From an uncultured Aquimarina sp. (GTDB lineage Bacteria > Bacteroidota > Bacteroidia > Flavobacteriales > Flavobacteriaceae): a DNA stretch of 64,000 bases. Both the position numbers and the translations under genes were made by a program. This document shows, in pieces, positions 16,985 to 25,961 of the stretch. The notes beneath the pieces were generated by a model. That model searched no databases. It worked only from the letters and a program-made list of their open reading frames with translations, and was not told the origin of the DNA. The DNA is taken from assembly GCF_947492405.1 (NCBI RefSeq), contig NZ_CANLMP010000001.1, positions 992,001 to 1,056,000 of the forward strand. The letters run 5' to 3'. Position 1 is the first letter of the stretch. Each line of letters begins with the position of its first letter.

Positions 16985-17361
16985 TAGTTTCTTATATAAT
17001 CTTCACACGTTGCATATATAGTAGCCTTATCTATATCTTCATTATCAGTATCAATAACGGCTTTAGGTTTTCCTTTGAAAAAAATGTACGTATTTACTTC
17101 CCAAACTTCCACATCATCTATCTCACAAGAACTCCATCTTACCAAAAGACCTGAAGTTAAATAATTTTGTCTAATAGCATCTTTTGTTAATTCTCTAGTT
17201 CCAGGAACATATTCTATCAAAATATTTGTAGTTTCAATACTCATTCGTTTAGTATTATAATACTCGTGATTTTCCTCAATCACAGCATCAGAACTACAGC
17301 TAAAAATAAATATAGAACATATCGCAAATGTTACTGTCTTATAAAAATTACCTTTTTCCAT
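16984..17361 (-). CDS. Small lipoprotein coupled to the CHAT gene
   Basis: 125 residues with a lipoprotein signal: MEKGNFYKTVTFAICSIFIF then SC, giving Cys22 as the lipidated residue. The mature part is about 100 residues of mixed alpha/beta character (ILIEYVPGTRELTKDAIRQN, VEVWEVNTYIFFKGKPKAVI) and includes two more cysteines. No family recognised. The start ATG at 17361 lies 41 bases after the direct-repeat element at 17403-17430. The stop codon overlaps the CHAT start, pointing to joint expression and probably to physical partnership at the membrane. Confidence 0.75.
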   Translation of the reverse strand: MEKGNFYKTVTFAICSIFIFSCSSDAVIEENHEYYNTKRMSIETTNILIEYVPGTRELTKDAIRQNYLTSGLLVRWSSCEIDDVEVWEVNTYIFFKGKPKAVIDTDNEDIDKATIYATCEDYIRN

Positions 17362-17402
17362 TCTTTACTTTTTATAAATTATTATTAATTTTTAGCTAAT
17401 TG

Positions 17403-17430
17403 GTTCCCAAAACTTGCATTTTGTTACCCA
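17403..17430 (-). promoter_or_regulatory. Direct-repeat element upstream of the lipoprotein-CHAT operon
   Basis: On the minus strand it starts TGGGTAACAAAA, as does the element at 14206-14233, and ends TGGGAAC; GG(T/G)AAC cores are 20 bp apart. It sits 41 bases before the lipoprotein start and within the divergent sigma-factor promoter region, so it could serve one or both directions. Confidence 0.45.
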
Positions 17431-17454
17431 ATCATCGTAAAAAAATTATTTTTG
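17421..17454 (+). promoter_or_regulatory. Probable promoter of the ECF sigma gene
   Basis: TTG at 17421-17423 and TATTTTTG at 17447-17454 fit the Bacteroidota -33/-7 pattern with a 23-base spacer; the ATG follows 21 bases after the -7 box. The -33 part overlaps the direct-repeat element. Confidence 0.45.
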
Positions 17455-17475
17455 CAACGGACATACTATTTGCGA

Positions 17476-18039
17476 ATGACGGAAAAAACGGAATATCTTA
17501 CAAGCTTACTGAATAATGATTCTAAAGGGATAATGAAAATATACACCATAGTTTTCCCAAGAGTAAGAAAGTTCATTCTCCAAAATAAAGGACAACAACA
17601 AGATGCAGAAGATATTTTTCAGAAAGCTTTAGTGCAAATTACTGTACGATACAGAAAGGAAACATTCGAAATCAATACTAGTTTTGAAGCCTATTTATTT
17701 ACTGCCTGTAAAAATTTATGGCGTAAAGAATTAAAAAAATCGAAAAACTGGGTAACAAATACTGAAATTGTAGAACTAGTTCCTGAAGAACGTGATCTTG
17801 CTTTAACTATTTTAGAACAAAAAAGATGGGAATTGTTTAATGAAAAGTTAAACTTAATTTCTGATAATTGTAAAAAGATATTAATTATGTTTTTCAATAA
17901 TATTTCTTATGAAGATATCGTAAAAAAAATGAAATATAGCTCCGAAACCGTTGCCAGACAACGTGTTTTTAAATGTAAAGGGAAATTATCTAAATTCATC
18001 AAAGAAGATGAGCGTTATAATCCGCTTAAAAAATTATGA
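17476..18039 (+). CDS. ECF-type RNA polymerase sigma factor
   Basis: 187 residues from the ATG at 17476 (an in-frame TTG lies 24 bases earlier and overlaps the promoter). Region 2 is visible as YTIVFPRVRKFILQNKG, QQDAEDIFQKALVQ and FEAYLFTACKNLWRKELKK; region 4 as CKKILIMFFNNISYEDIVKK followed by the recognition helix MKYSSETVARQRVFKCKGK. This is the standard two-domain ECF layout. Its stop codon overlaps the start of the next gene by 4 bases (ATGA). The partner is a membrane protein with the position and topology of an anti-sigma factor. The divergent operon and the GG-peptide genes carry a shared element and are likely targets. Confidence 0.9.
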   Translation: MTEKTEYLTSLLNNDSKGIMKIYTIVFPRVRKFILQNKGQQQDAEDIFQKALVQITVRYRKETFEINTSFEAYLFTACKNLWRKELKKSKNWVTNTEIVELVPEERDLALTILEQKRWELFNEKLNLISDNCKKILIMFFNNISYEDIVKKMKYSSETVARQRVFKCKGKLSKFIKEDERYNPLKKL

Positions 18040-18839
18040 GTATAGAAGAAGACATATTAATTCAAAACTTCCTTAAAAACACACTTTCTGAAAAGGAAAG
18101 AAGAGAAGTATTATCAAAAATAGCGGTTGATTCAAGTTTTAGAGAAAAAGTAAACTTCGAAAAACAATTGCTTTTTAATCTAAATAATTCTGAATGGAGT
18201 CTTAGTAATGCTTATGAGCTACCAGAAGTAAAAGAATATGAGGAATTACTTAAAAGTAGCACTACCCAAGAGCTTAAAAGTACTTTAAGCAACGTCAATA
18301 CTGAATATCAAAATAGACAAAAGAAAAAAATGAAATCATGGTGGCTATACTCTGGTGCAGCTATGATATTGACATTAATCGGATTAAGCACATTTTTACT
18401 TTATAACTCACCATCTAATAAAGAACTTTATACCAATTATATCAATCTATCTGATTTACCTTCATTGGTGGATAGAGGAACTAATAATCAGACTAAACTA
18501 TTAGTTAATGCCCAAAAACTATTTGAAGCTAAACAATATAAGAATGCTTTACAGATTTTGACCAATGACTTAGATTCTATTCAGCAAAATAAAGCAATAG
18601 TTTATTTATATACTGGAATCTCGCAAATGGAATTAAATCAATTCACTGATGCAGAAAAAACTTTTGACAAGTTAATCAACAGTAAATTAATTGATGCTCC
18701 TAAAGGAACTTGGTATAAAGCCTTATTATATATCAAATTAGATAAAGTATCAAAAGCTAAGGAGCTTCTTTTTCAAATATCACAAAACCCTAGTACTTAT
18801 AAATCTAAAGAAGCATCCGAACTTTTAGATACTTTATAA
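18036..18839 (+). CDS. Single-span membrane protein with external TPRs, likely anti-sigma partner
   Basis: 267 residues. The N-terminal 95 residues are soluble and charged (EDILIQNFLKNTLSEKERRE, as in anti-sigma N-termini in this phylum), then basic residues KKKMK, one membrane helix (about 102-123), and an external part with TPR-like repeats (AQKLFEAKQYKNALQIL, YTGISQMELNQFTDAEKTFD, WYKALLYIKLDKVSKAKELL). Its start overlaps the sigma gene stop by 4 bases, implying equal translation. The topology allows an envelope signal sensed by the TPR side to be passed to a sigma-binding N-terminus. No zinc-binding anti-sigma motif is visible, so this role is inferred. Confidence 0.75.
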   Translation: MSIEEDILIQNFLKNTLSEKERREVLSKIAVDSSFREKVNFEKQLLFNLNNSEWSLSNAYELPEVKEYEELLKSSTTQELKSTLSNVNTEYQNRQKKKMKSWWLYSGAAMILTLIGLSTFLLYNSPSNKELYTNYINLSDLPSLVDRGTNNQTKLLVNAQKLFEAKQYKNALQILTNDLDSIQQNKAIVYLYTGISQMELNQFTDAEKTFDKLINSKLIDAPKGTWYKALLYIKLDKVSKAKELLFQISQNPSTYKSKEASELLDTL

Positions 18840-18850
18840 TACAATAAATC

Positions 18851-18885
18851 AAAAAGTCCATCCGTTTTAGGCAGATGGACTTTTT
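18851..18885 (+). terminator. Bidirectional terminator
   Basis: AAAAAGTCCATC pairs with GATGGACTTTTT over 12 bp around an 11-base loop. It lies between the convergent sigma operon and the M16 peptidase gene; the A and T tracts allow use from both sides. Confidence 0.88.
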
Positions 18886-18940
18886 AGTCAATAGTATTAT
18901 TTTAATTTACATAATACTTACCGTGTAAGTATTGTGTAAA

Positions 18941-21925
18941 TTACATTTTAACATCTTTATCATTTTTCTCGTAGTTAAATAGATAATCGATATCCATTTC
19001 CTTTACATCTCCTAGCTTTTTTAAGGCGTTCATGTCGACGTCTTTTTTATTACCTATTACCAGAACATTATAATTTTCGCCCTTAATATTCTCATTAAAG
19101 AATGTTTTAAGATCTTCTAATTTCATATTCTTAATGGTATTATACATTTGTTCGCGATTATCATTTTCTATACCTCTTTTCTTAAGACGTTCATATGTCC
19201 AGAAAATGTTAGATTTAGTAATACGCTGTGCAGCAATTTTCTTTAACGTAGCTTCTTTTGCTTGATTAAACTGTTCTTCTGCTTCCGGCATATCTGTCAT
19301 TAATTCCATCATTGCATCTACTGCTTGTGGCATTTTATTGGCTTGTGTACCAACATATGCCATAACATAATCCGATTCTCCTACTTCTCTACCCTGATTA
19401 TAACTAGAAAAAGCAGAATATGCTAATGATTTTGATTCTCGTATTTCCTGAAATACAATAGATGATAACCCACTACCAAAATAAGTGTTAAACAATCTAG
19501 AAGCTGCCATTTTTTTAGAATCAAACTCTGCTCCTTTTGCTAACAATAACATCTCACTTTGTACCATATCATAATCCACAAAATATACATTACCTCCAGT
19601 TTCTTTTTCTATATATTTCGTCTTCTCCGGATATTCTAATAAATCAGACTTTATAATGTGATTTTTATCTAAAGAAGCGATAGCACCTTCAACATCATTA
19701 CCATAATAGAAAATACGTTGTTTAAAATCTCGTAATTCTTTTACTTTATCCACTAATTCTTTTGGATTCAAAGCCTGTAATTCTGAAGCAGTATAGATAT
19801 TACGTATGCGTGAATTTTCACCATATTTACCATAACTCATAAGTCCATTCCAGAAGATATTACCTTTTTGAGTTTTATTATCCTTACGACTTTTTAAAAC
19901 TTTATCTACGTATTTATTATATGTTTCTTGATTAGGCACAGCATTATTCCATAAGTCTTCCAATAAAGTTAAACCGGCATCAAGGTTTTCTTTTAGTCCT
20001 GAAATGCCAACATATGTCTTATCATCAGCAGTAAATACACTATAATTAACTCCAATTTTATAGAACTCTTGCTTAAGTTGTTCTGGTGTATACTTGTCTG
20101 TACCTAAATAATCTAAATAACCTGCAGCTAAAGACATTTTTGGATCATGATCTTTACCCATGTCAAAAATGATATTTAAATTAAAAATATCATTATTAGG
20201 GTTTTCGATATATGACACTGATAATCCATTACTTGTCTTGTTTTCTTTAATAGCTGTTTTATAGTCTATAAATTGAGGAGACAATGTCGGAGTTTTGAGT
20301 TTGTTAAATTCTTGTAAGAAAATAGATTCCTTATCTCTGTTTAGTTCTATTGGAGTGATACCAGGGTTTTCAACTTTTACGATACCTTTATCTTCTCCTT
20401 TAATCTTATGAACTTCTACATAGTTATTAGCATACAGAGTATTTGCAAACTCTACTACCTGTTCTTTGGTAATCTCCTTCATATTATCCAGCATTTCTAA
20501 ACGATTTTCCCAATCTTGAAAACTAATAAAAGCGTCTAGATATGCATATGCTGTAGAAGATGCATTCTCATATTGTCTAATTTGAGATAAACGTAAATCA
20601 TTAACAACTGCATCCAGCAACCATTCTTCAAATTCACCTTTTTTAATCTTTTCAATTTGTGCCAACAATAAATCTCTAACTTCATCTAATGTCTGATCTT
20701 CTTTTGGTGTTCCATATAATAAATGAAACCCATAATCATTATCAAAATTTGTAAATGACGAAGCATTTTGAACCAATTGTTTTTGATTTAAATTTAAATC
20801 AATCAATCCTGCTTGAGAATTTGCAAGCATATAATCAATAAGAGTTACTATTACTTCTTGCTCTGATCCCTTTCCTTCTGTTCTAAAAGCAACATAAATT
20901 GATTCAGATGTAGGTCCATATACCTCTTTTTTAACAGGGGCAGCAAGTGGCTTTAATTTTTCAAAGGTAGGATGAGAAACTTCTTTCTTTTTATAAGATC
21001 CAAAAGATTCGTTTACTTTTTTTATTGTAGCGTCAAAGTCGATATCTCCTACTAATATTACTGCCATATTATTTGGCACATAGTACTTATCAAAATACCC
21101 ATGAATGGCCTCCATTGAAGGATTTTTAAGATGCTCTGATATTCCAATTGTAGATTGAGTACCATATGGATGTGTTGGATACAAACCTTCTAGAACAGCA
21201 AAATACTGCTTACGGCCATCACTATCTTGTCCTCTATTAAATTCTTCATATACTGCTTCTAATTCTGTATGAAACAAACGTAACACTAATTTACTAAAAC
21301 GCTCACTCTCTACAGTTAACCACTTATCTAATTCATTGGCAGGTATTTTATTCACATATACAGTTTGCTCATTTGATGTAAATGCATTTGTTCCTTCTGC
21401 ACCTAACGAACTTACCATCTTATCATATTCATTAGCAATAGAAACTTTAGAAGCTTCTTGAGAAATCTCATCTATCTTCTTATAAATTTCTTTTTTCTTT
21501 ACTGTATCAGTTTCTTTTTTATGAGTTTCATATAAATCAGAAATTTGCTTTAGAAAAACACTTTCCTTTTCGAAGTCTTGTGTTCCTATTTTATCTGTCC
21601 CCTTAAATACCATGTGCTCCAAATAATGCGCTAAACCTGTATTATCTGCTGGATCATAAGTAGAGCCGGCACGCACTGCAATAAGAGTTTGAATTTTTGG
21701 TTCTTCTTGATTTTTCCCCAAATATACTTTTAATCCATTATCTAAGGTATACAATCGTAAACCAGTAGGATCATTAGAAACAGTTTCATATGAAAACCCT
21801 GCGGGATCTGTATGTTTTTCTACTTTAAGTTCTTTCTCAGATTTTTTTTCTTGATTTGATGAATTCTCACAATTACTCAATAATATTACTAAAGATAAAA
21901 GTAAGAGAGATTTTAATGATTTCAT
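18941..21925 (-). CDS. M16 family zinc peptidase, lipoprotein
   Basis: 994 residues. The signal MKSLKSLLLLSLVILLSN is followed by Cys19, a lipobox, so it should be anchored to a membrane facing the periplasm. The inverted zinc motif HYLEH is complete (His100, Glu103, His104) in TGLAHYLEHMVFKGT, and the distal glutamate is likely within ELEAVYEEFNRGQ. Two homologous M16 halves follow: the active N-terminal half and a C-terminal half (from about residue 540) without the motif, as in pitrilysin-type proteins. The family degrades peptides in a closed chamber. It stands alone, with terminators on both sides. Confidence 0.94.
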   Translation of the reverse strand: MKSLKSLLLLSLVILLSNCENSSNQEKKSEKELKVEKHTDPAGFSYETVSNDPTGLRLYTLDNGLKVYLGKNQEEPKIQTLIAVRAGSTYDPADNTGLAHYLEHMVFKGTDKIGTQDFEKESVFLKQISDLYETHKKETDTVKKKEIYKKIDEISQEASKVSIANEYDKMVSSLGAEGTNAFTSNEQTVYVNKIPANELDKWLTVESERFSKLVLRLFHTELEAVYEEFNRGQDSDGRKQYFAVLEGLYPTHPYGTQSTIGISEHLKNPSMEAIHGYFDKYYVPNNMAVILVGDIDFDATIKKVNESFGSYKKKEVSHPTFEKLKPLAAPVKKEVYGPTSESIYVAFRTEGKGSEQEVIVTLIDYMLANSQAGLIDLNLNQKQLVQNASSFTNFDNDYGFHLLYGTPKEDQTLDEVRDLLLAQIEKIKKGEFEEWLLDAVVNDLRLSQIRQYENASSTAYAYLDAFISFQDWENRLEMLDNMKEITKEQVVEFANTLYANNYVEVHKIKGEDKGIVKVENPGITPIELNRDKESIFLQEFNKLKTPTLSPQFIDYKTAIKENKTSNGLSVSYIENPNNDIFNLNIIFDMGKDHDPKMSLAAGYLDYLGTDKYTPEQLKQEFYKIGVNYSVFTADDKTYVGISGLKENLDAGLTLLEDLWNNAVPNQETYNKYVDKVLKSRKDNKTQKGNIFWNGLMSYGKYGENSRIRNIYTASELQALNPKELVDKVKELRDFKQRIFYYGNDVEGAIASLDKNHIIKSDLLEYPEKTKYIEKETGGNVYFVDYDMVQSEMLLLAKGAEFDSKKMAASRLFNTYFGSGLSSIVFQEIRESKSLAYSAFSSYNQGREVGESDYVMAYVGTQANKMPQAVDAMMELMTDMPEAEEQFNQAKEATLKKIAAQRITKSNIFWTYERLKKRGIENDNREQMYNTIKNMKLEDLKTFFNENIKGENYNVLVIGNKKDVDMNALKKLGDVKEMDIDYLFNYEKNDKDVKM

Positions 21926-22022
21926 TTAAATAGTTTAAGTTAATGTTTCTTTAACGTTCTATTAAACGCAAAATGTTAGCACAAGTTACACTTTTTAATA
22001 ATACTTTAACAGGGGTAAAAGC

Positions 22023-22056
22023 AAAAGTCCATAGACTAGAAAGCCTATGGACTTTA
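22023..22056 (-). terminator. Terminator after sucD
   Basis: GTCCATAG and CTATGGAC pair over 8 bp, extended by A/T pairs, and read on the minus strand the hairpin is followed by TTTTGCTTTT. It lies about 40 bases past the sucD stop. Confidence 0.8.
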
Positions 22057-22097
22057 TTAAAATATTATTAATAGAATACTTTAATTTATATATTATT

Positions 22098-22970
22098 TTA
22101 ACCTAAAACTTCGGCAACTTTTTTACCAATCTCTGCTGGAGAATCTACTACATGAATTCCACATTCTCTCATAATAGCTTTCTTAGCTGCAGCAGTATCT
22201 TCACTTCCTCCTACAATTGCACCCGCATGTCCCATCGTACGTCCTGCCGGAGCAGTTTCTCCTGCGATAAAACCAACTACTGGTTTAGAAGTTCCACTTT
22301 CTTTAATCCATCTAGCGGCATCAGCTTCTAATTGTCCTCCGATTTCTCCAATCATTACAACACAACTTGTTTCAGGATCATTGATCAATAATTCGACAGC
22401 TTCTTTTGTGGTAGTTCCAATAATCGGATCTCCACCAATACCAATAGCAGTAGTAATTCCTAATCCTTGTTTTACAACCTGATCGGCTGCTTCATAGGTT
22501 AATGTTCCTGATTTAGAAACAATACCTACATTTCCTTTTTTAAATACAAAACCTGGCATAATACCAACTTTTGCTTCTCCTGGAGTAATTACTCCTGGAC
22601 AGTTAGGACCAATCAAACGACATCCTTTTCCTTTTATATAGTTAGAAGCCGTAATCATATCTGCAACAGGAATACCTTCCGTAATTGTTATTATTACTTT
22701 GATTCCTGCATCAGCAGCTTCCATAATAGCATCTGCAGCAAATGCAGGTGGTACGAAAATAATAGTAGTATCAGCTCCAACTTCCTTAACTGCATCTTCT
22801 ACAGTATTAAAAACTGGTTTATCAAGATGTGTTTGTCCTCCCTTACCAGGAGTCACACCTCCAACAACATTAGTACCATATTCAATCATTTGACCAGCAT
22901 GAAAAGTACCTTCACTACCTGTAAAACCTTGAACTATTATTTTAGAATCCTTATTTACTAGAACACTCAT
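22098..22970 (-). CDS. sucD: Succinyl-CoA synthetase alpha subunit
   Basis: 290 residues, normal length. It makes succinyl phosphate and ATP/GTP from succinyl-CoA in the TCA cycle, together with SucC, which is not in this window. The N-terminal CoA-binding fold ([29 protein letters not shown]) and the phosphohistidine loop [13 protein letters not shown] with its active His are present. It has an upstream minus-strand -7-like box (read on the plus strand CAAAAGTA at 23005-23012) and a terminator on each side, so it is a single-gene transcript, separated from the lipid A cluster to its right. Confidence 0.97.
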   Translation of the reverse strand: MSVLVNKDSKIIVQGFTGSEGTFHAGQMIEYGTNVVGGVTPGKGGQTHLDKPVFNTVEDAVKEVGADTTIIFVPPAFAADAIMEAADAGIKVIITITEGIPVADMITASNYIKGKGCRLIGPNCPGVITPGEAKVGIMPGFVFKKGNVGIVSKSGTLTYEAADQVVKQGLGITTAIGIGGDPIIGTTTKEAVELLINDPETSCVVMIGEIGGQLEADAARWIKESGTSKPVVGFIAGETAPAGRTMGHAGAIVGGSEDTAAAKKAIMRECGIHVVDSPAEIGKKVAEVLG

Positions 22971-23032
22971 TGCGTTATGATTTTTTATATTTTTTTAGCA
23001 GTTTCAAAAGTACGGTTTTGAACACTATAGTT

Positions 23033-23076
23033 AAAATTAAAAATCAAAAAAAAATTCTTTTTTGATTTTTAATTTT
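23033..23076 (-). terminator. A/T-only 19-bp hairpin, likely terminator
   Basis: A perfect 19-bp inverted repeat of almost pure A/T with a 6-base loop. It is about 60 bases past the stop of the NTF2-like gene, the last gene of the lpx run, and would end that operon before sucD. Confidence 0.7.
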
Positions 23077-23137
23077 CTAACACCTTTCTTTTTCAATATT
23101 TGGAAAAAATAAAGGTAATTATTCTGATTTTTGAAAT

Positions 23138-23548
23138 CTATTTAGATAAAAATGACTTTAAATTTTCTGGTGTATTATCGCCTTGTTGACTAATCTGATA
23201 TCCTCTATATAGTTTACCATCTTTTAGTTCCCAAATTGCAATAAAATGAGCTATTGCTTCTTCTTGGTCAGGTCTTTCAATGGTTTTAGCGACATAGGTA
23301 TATCGAATAGTAACCATTCCGTCCTCTTCTAAAAGGTGACTAATTTCACATCTAAATGTTTCGAATGAGCTGGACATCTCCTTAAACATGGTCTTAATGT
23401 CATCGAAACCTTTTTTATTGTAGCCAAAGCTACTATTCCAATTTAATTCTACTTCTGGATGTAAATACTCAGAAAAGGCTTCTATGTTATGAATCAAATC
23501 CGTTTGATAAAAGGATTGAACTACCTCTTTTGCTATTTTACTCATCAT
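23138..23548 (-). CDS. NTF2/SnoaL-like domain protein
   Basis: 136 residues with the SnoaL/NTF2 cone-shaped fold: an N-terminal helix VVQSFYQTDLIHNIEAFSEY followed by LHPEVELNWNSS, then strands such as VTIRYTYVAKTIE and AIWELKDGKLYRGYQI. Such domains bind small hydrophobic ligands or act as isomerases, but there is no motif to set a substrate. The start overlaps the lpxD paralogue stop by 11 bases (a second ATG at 23545 is equally possible), so it is the last gene of the lipid A run. Its link to lipid A is by position only. Confidence 0.8.
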   Translation of the reverse strand: MMSKIAKEVVQSFYQTDLIHNIEAFSEYLHPEVELNWNSSFGYNKKGFDDIKTMFKEMSSSFETFRCEISHLLEEDGMVTIRYTYVAKTIERPDQEEAIAHFIAIWELKDGKLYRGYQISQQGDNTPENLKSFLSK

Positions 23549-24476
23549 TCTTTAATTTTTCAATTATTTCGGGTATTTGCCTAATGGCAGCAATTTCTTT
23601 ATATTTTTTTCTAAAATCATCAGCAGGAGTTCCAAAATAGCTCTTGTTTCCTTCCAGAGATTTACTAACTCCGGATTGTGCCGAAACAATAGCTTTGGTT
23701 CCAATTGTTATTCCGCTGGTTACTCCTACTTGTCCCCATACGGTAACTTCATCTTCTATTATTACACATCCGGCAATACCAACTTGAGAAGCGATCAAAC
23801 ATTTTTTTCCGATAACAGTGTCATGACCAATATGCACCTGGTTATCTATTTTGGTTCCTTCTTTTATTGTGGTATCTCCTGTAACTCCTCTATCAATAGT
23901 ACATAAAGATCCTAAGTCTACATTGTCTTCTATCACAACCCTACCTCCAGAAATTAGTTTATCAAAACCTTCAGGTCGCTTTTTATAATAAAAAGCATCT
24001 GCTCCCAATACTGTTCCTGAATGTATAGTTACATTATTTCCGATAACAGTCCCATCATATAAACTTACATTTGCATGAATAAAACAATTATCACCAATTA
24101 CTACATTATTACCAACAAAAGCATTGGGTTGGACAATAGTATTCTTTCCAATTTTAGAGGTTTCAGAGACTGTTTTCATAGCCTTTTCAAAAGGCTTAAA
24201 ATACCTGGTTAATATATTAAAATCTCTAAAAGGGTCATCAGAAATAAGCAAAGCTTTTCCTTCTGGACAATCTACTTTCTTATTAATTAATATAACTGTA
24301 GCTGCACTTTCTAAAGCTTTGTCATAATATTTAGGGTGATCAACAAAAACAATATCACCGGGCGTAACCACATGAATCTCATTCATTCCAAGTACTGGAA
24401 AATCCGGTATACCAACAAATTCTGAAGATATTATAGTGGCTATTTGCTTTAGCGTGTGTGCTTGAGGAAACTTCAT
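23538..24476 (-). CDS. LpxD-like left-handed beta-helix acyltransferase (second copy)
   Basis: 312 residues. A short N-terminal uridine-binding-like domain (residues 1-100) precedes hexapeptide repeats forming a left-handed beta helix (IGKNTIVQPNAFVGNNVVIG, IGNNVTIHSGTVLG). The LpxD-type segment around TKIDNQVHIGHDTVIGKKC holds the probable catalytic His. It differs from the canonical LpxD in this same cluster, which is longer and more typical, so it is a paralogue that may use another acyl donor or sugar nucleotide. It lies 33 bases after efp and overlaps the NTF2-like gene. Confidence 0.82.
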   Translation of the reverse strand: MKFPQAHTLKQIATIISSEFVGIPDFPVLGMNEIHVVTPGDIVFVDHPKYYDKALESAATVILINKKVDCPEGKALLISDDPFRDFNILTRYFKPFEKAMKTVSETSKIGKNTIVQPNAFVGNNVVIGDNCFIHANVSLYDGTVIGNNVTIHSGTVLGADAFYYKKRPEGFDKLISGGRVVIEDNVDLGSLCTIDRGVTGDTTIKEGTKIDNQVHIGHDTVIGKKCLIASQVGIAGCVIIEDEVTVWGQVGVTSGITIGTKAIVSAQSGVSKSLEGNKSYFGTPADDFRKKYKEIAAIRQIPEIIEKLKNDE

Positions 24477-24488
24477 TTTATAATTCAG

Positions 24489-24511
24489 AATTCAGAAATT
24501 ATTTCTGAATT
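24489..24511 (-). repeat. Intercistronic palindrome
   Basis: AATTCAGAAAT, one base, then its exact complement; it spans the efp stop codon and the gap before the lpxD paralogue. It may act as a processing or attenuation hairpin in the transcript. Confidence 0.45.
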
Positions 24512-25076
24512 ATTCTTTAATACGTTCTTTATAGGTTCCTTTCTCCGTTTCAACTTTGATTTTGTCACCTTCATTTATGAAAAGAGGCACCATTACTTCT
24601 GCTCCTGTTTCGACTACAGCAGGTTTGGTAGCATTAGTGGCTGTATTTCCTTTTACTCCTGGTTCTGTAGAAGTAACTTCTAAAACAACACTTGCTGGCA
24701 TTTCTACAGAAAGTGGCATCTGGTCTTCTGAATTGATAATAACCGTAACTACGGCTCCTTCTTTTAATAATCCAGGAGCATCAAGAGAAGATTTCTCTAA
24801 TGTAATCTGGTTATAATCCTCAGTATTCATAAAATGATATGTATCACCTTCTGCATACAGAAACTGAAACTTATGAGTTTCTACTCTTACTTCATCAATT
24901 TTATGCCCAGCAGAAAACGTATTATCAATTACTTTTCCAGAAGTTACACTTTTCAATTTTGTACGCACAAAAGCAGGACCTTTCCCTGGTTTTACGTGTA
25001 AAAATTCAATAATCTTATATATATCGTGATTGTATTTAATACACAATCCATTTCTAATATCGCTAGTACTTGCCAT
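24510..25076 (-). CDS. efp: Translation elongation factor P
   Basis: 188 residues, standard length. EF-P relieves ribosome stalling at proline runs. The KOW-like N-terminal domain contains EFLHVKPGKGPAFVRTKLKS, whose loop carries the Lys that is modified in many bacteria; the two OB domains follow (THKFQFLYAEGDTYHFMNTE, VVLEVTSTEPGVKGNTAT) and the family end GDKIKVETEKGTYKERIKE. It sits between lpxA and the lpxD paralogue, an arrangement known for this phylum. Confidence 0.97.
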   Translation of the reverse strand: MASTSDIRNGLCIKYNHDIYKIIEFLHVKPGKGPAFVRTKLKSVTSGKVIDNTFSAGHKIDEVRVETHKFQFLYAEGDTYHFMNTEDYNQITLEKSSLDAPGLLKEGAVVTVIINSEDQMPLSVEMPASVVLEVTSTEPGVKGNTATNATKPAVVETGAEVMVPLFINEGDKIKVETEKGTYKERIKE

Positions 25077-25123
25077 TGTTATTTTTGTTACTTATTCCTA
25101 TTATCTAATCTCTAATTAATTAC

Positions 25124-25906
25124 TTAGTTAGAGAAATATCCTTTCATAATACCTCTTTGAGAGTTCTTAATAAACTCCAAAACCTCGTCTCGTTCGGGTG
25201 TAGCTTCCATCTCTGCTTCAATAATAGCTACAGCTTGAGAATTATTATAATTGCTTTGATACAAAATTCTATAAATAGATTGTATTTCTCTTATTTTCTC
25301 TGTTGAAAAACCTCTTCTTCGCAATCCTATTGAATTTATTCCAACATACGAAAGTGGTTCACGAGCTGCTTTAGCATAAGGTGGTACATCTTTACGAACT
25401 AAAGATCCTCCTGTCACAAATGCATGATTACCTATACTGCAAAATTGCTGTACTGCAGCCATACCTGCTAAAACTACAAAATCTCCAACATTAATATGAC
25501 CGGCAAGTGTACTATTATTAGAAAATATACAATTATCACCTACTATACAATCATGAGCTATATGGCAATATGCCATTATCCAACAGTTTTTACCAATCTT
25601 GGTTGTCATTCTATCTGCAGTACCTCTATTGATAGTAACACACTCACGAATAGTAGTATTATCGCCTATTTCGGTAGTAGTATCTTCATCATTAAACTTT
25701 TTATCCTGTGGAGTAGCAGAGATAACAGCTCCAGGAAAAATACTACAATTTTTACCTATACGAGCTCCTTCCATAATAGTTACATTGGAACCGATCCAGG
25801 TTCCTTCTCCTATAACCACATTATTATGAATCGTAGTAAAAGGTTCGATGACTACATTTTTTGCAATCTTTGCTCCGGGATGAACATATGCTAAAGGCTG
25901 ATTCAT
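25124..25906 (-). CDS. lpxA: Acyl-ACP--UDP-N-acetylglucosamine O-acyltransferase
   Basis: First step of lipid A synthesis in the cytosol: it adds a 3-hydroxyacyl chain to UDP-GlcNAc. The 260-residue protein opens with the left-handed helix (AYVHPGAKIAKNVVIEPFTT), has the catalytic-His region IMAYCHIAHDCIVGDNC, and a helical C-terminal bundle (RRRGFSTEKIREIQSIYRIL). Length and all key segments are normal. It is 55 bases after lpxC-fabZ and 47 before efp. Confidence 0.97.
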   Translation of the reverse strand: MNQPLAYVHPGAKIAKNVVIEPFTTIHNNVVIGEGTWIGSNVTIMEGARIGKNCSIFPGAVISATPQDKKFNDEDTTTEIGDNTTIRECVTINRGTADRMTTKIGKNCWIMAYCHIAHDCIVGDNCIFSNNSTLAGHINVGDFVVLAGMAAVQQFCSIGNHAFVTGGSLVRKDVPPYAKAAREPLSYVGINSIGLRRRGFSTEKIREIQSIYRILYQSNYNNSQAVAIIEAEMEATPERDEVLEFIKNSQRGIMKGYFSN

Positions 25907-25961
25907 TGATTTGATTTTAATATTTTTAGTATAAACAAATTTTATTTAGTATACTAAATAA

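Noticed and set aside
17749..17756. A further TGGGTAAC inside the sigma-factor gene
   Set aside because: It is on the plus strand, within coding sequence, and lacks the second GG(T/G)AAC at 20 bp.
25496..25894. Long plus-strand frame antisense to lpxA (also 24456-24683 and 23577-23906 in the same run)
   Set aside because: Mirror frames of hexapeptide-repeat and efp genes; odd composition and no start context.
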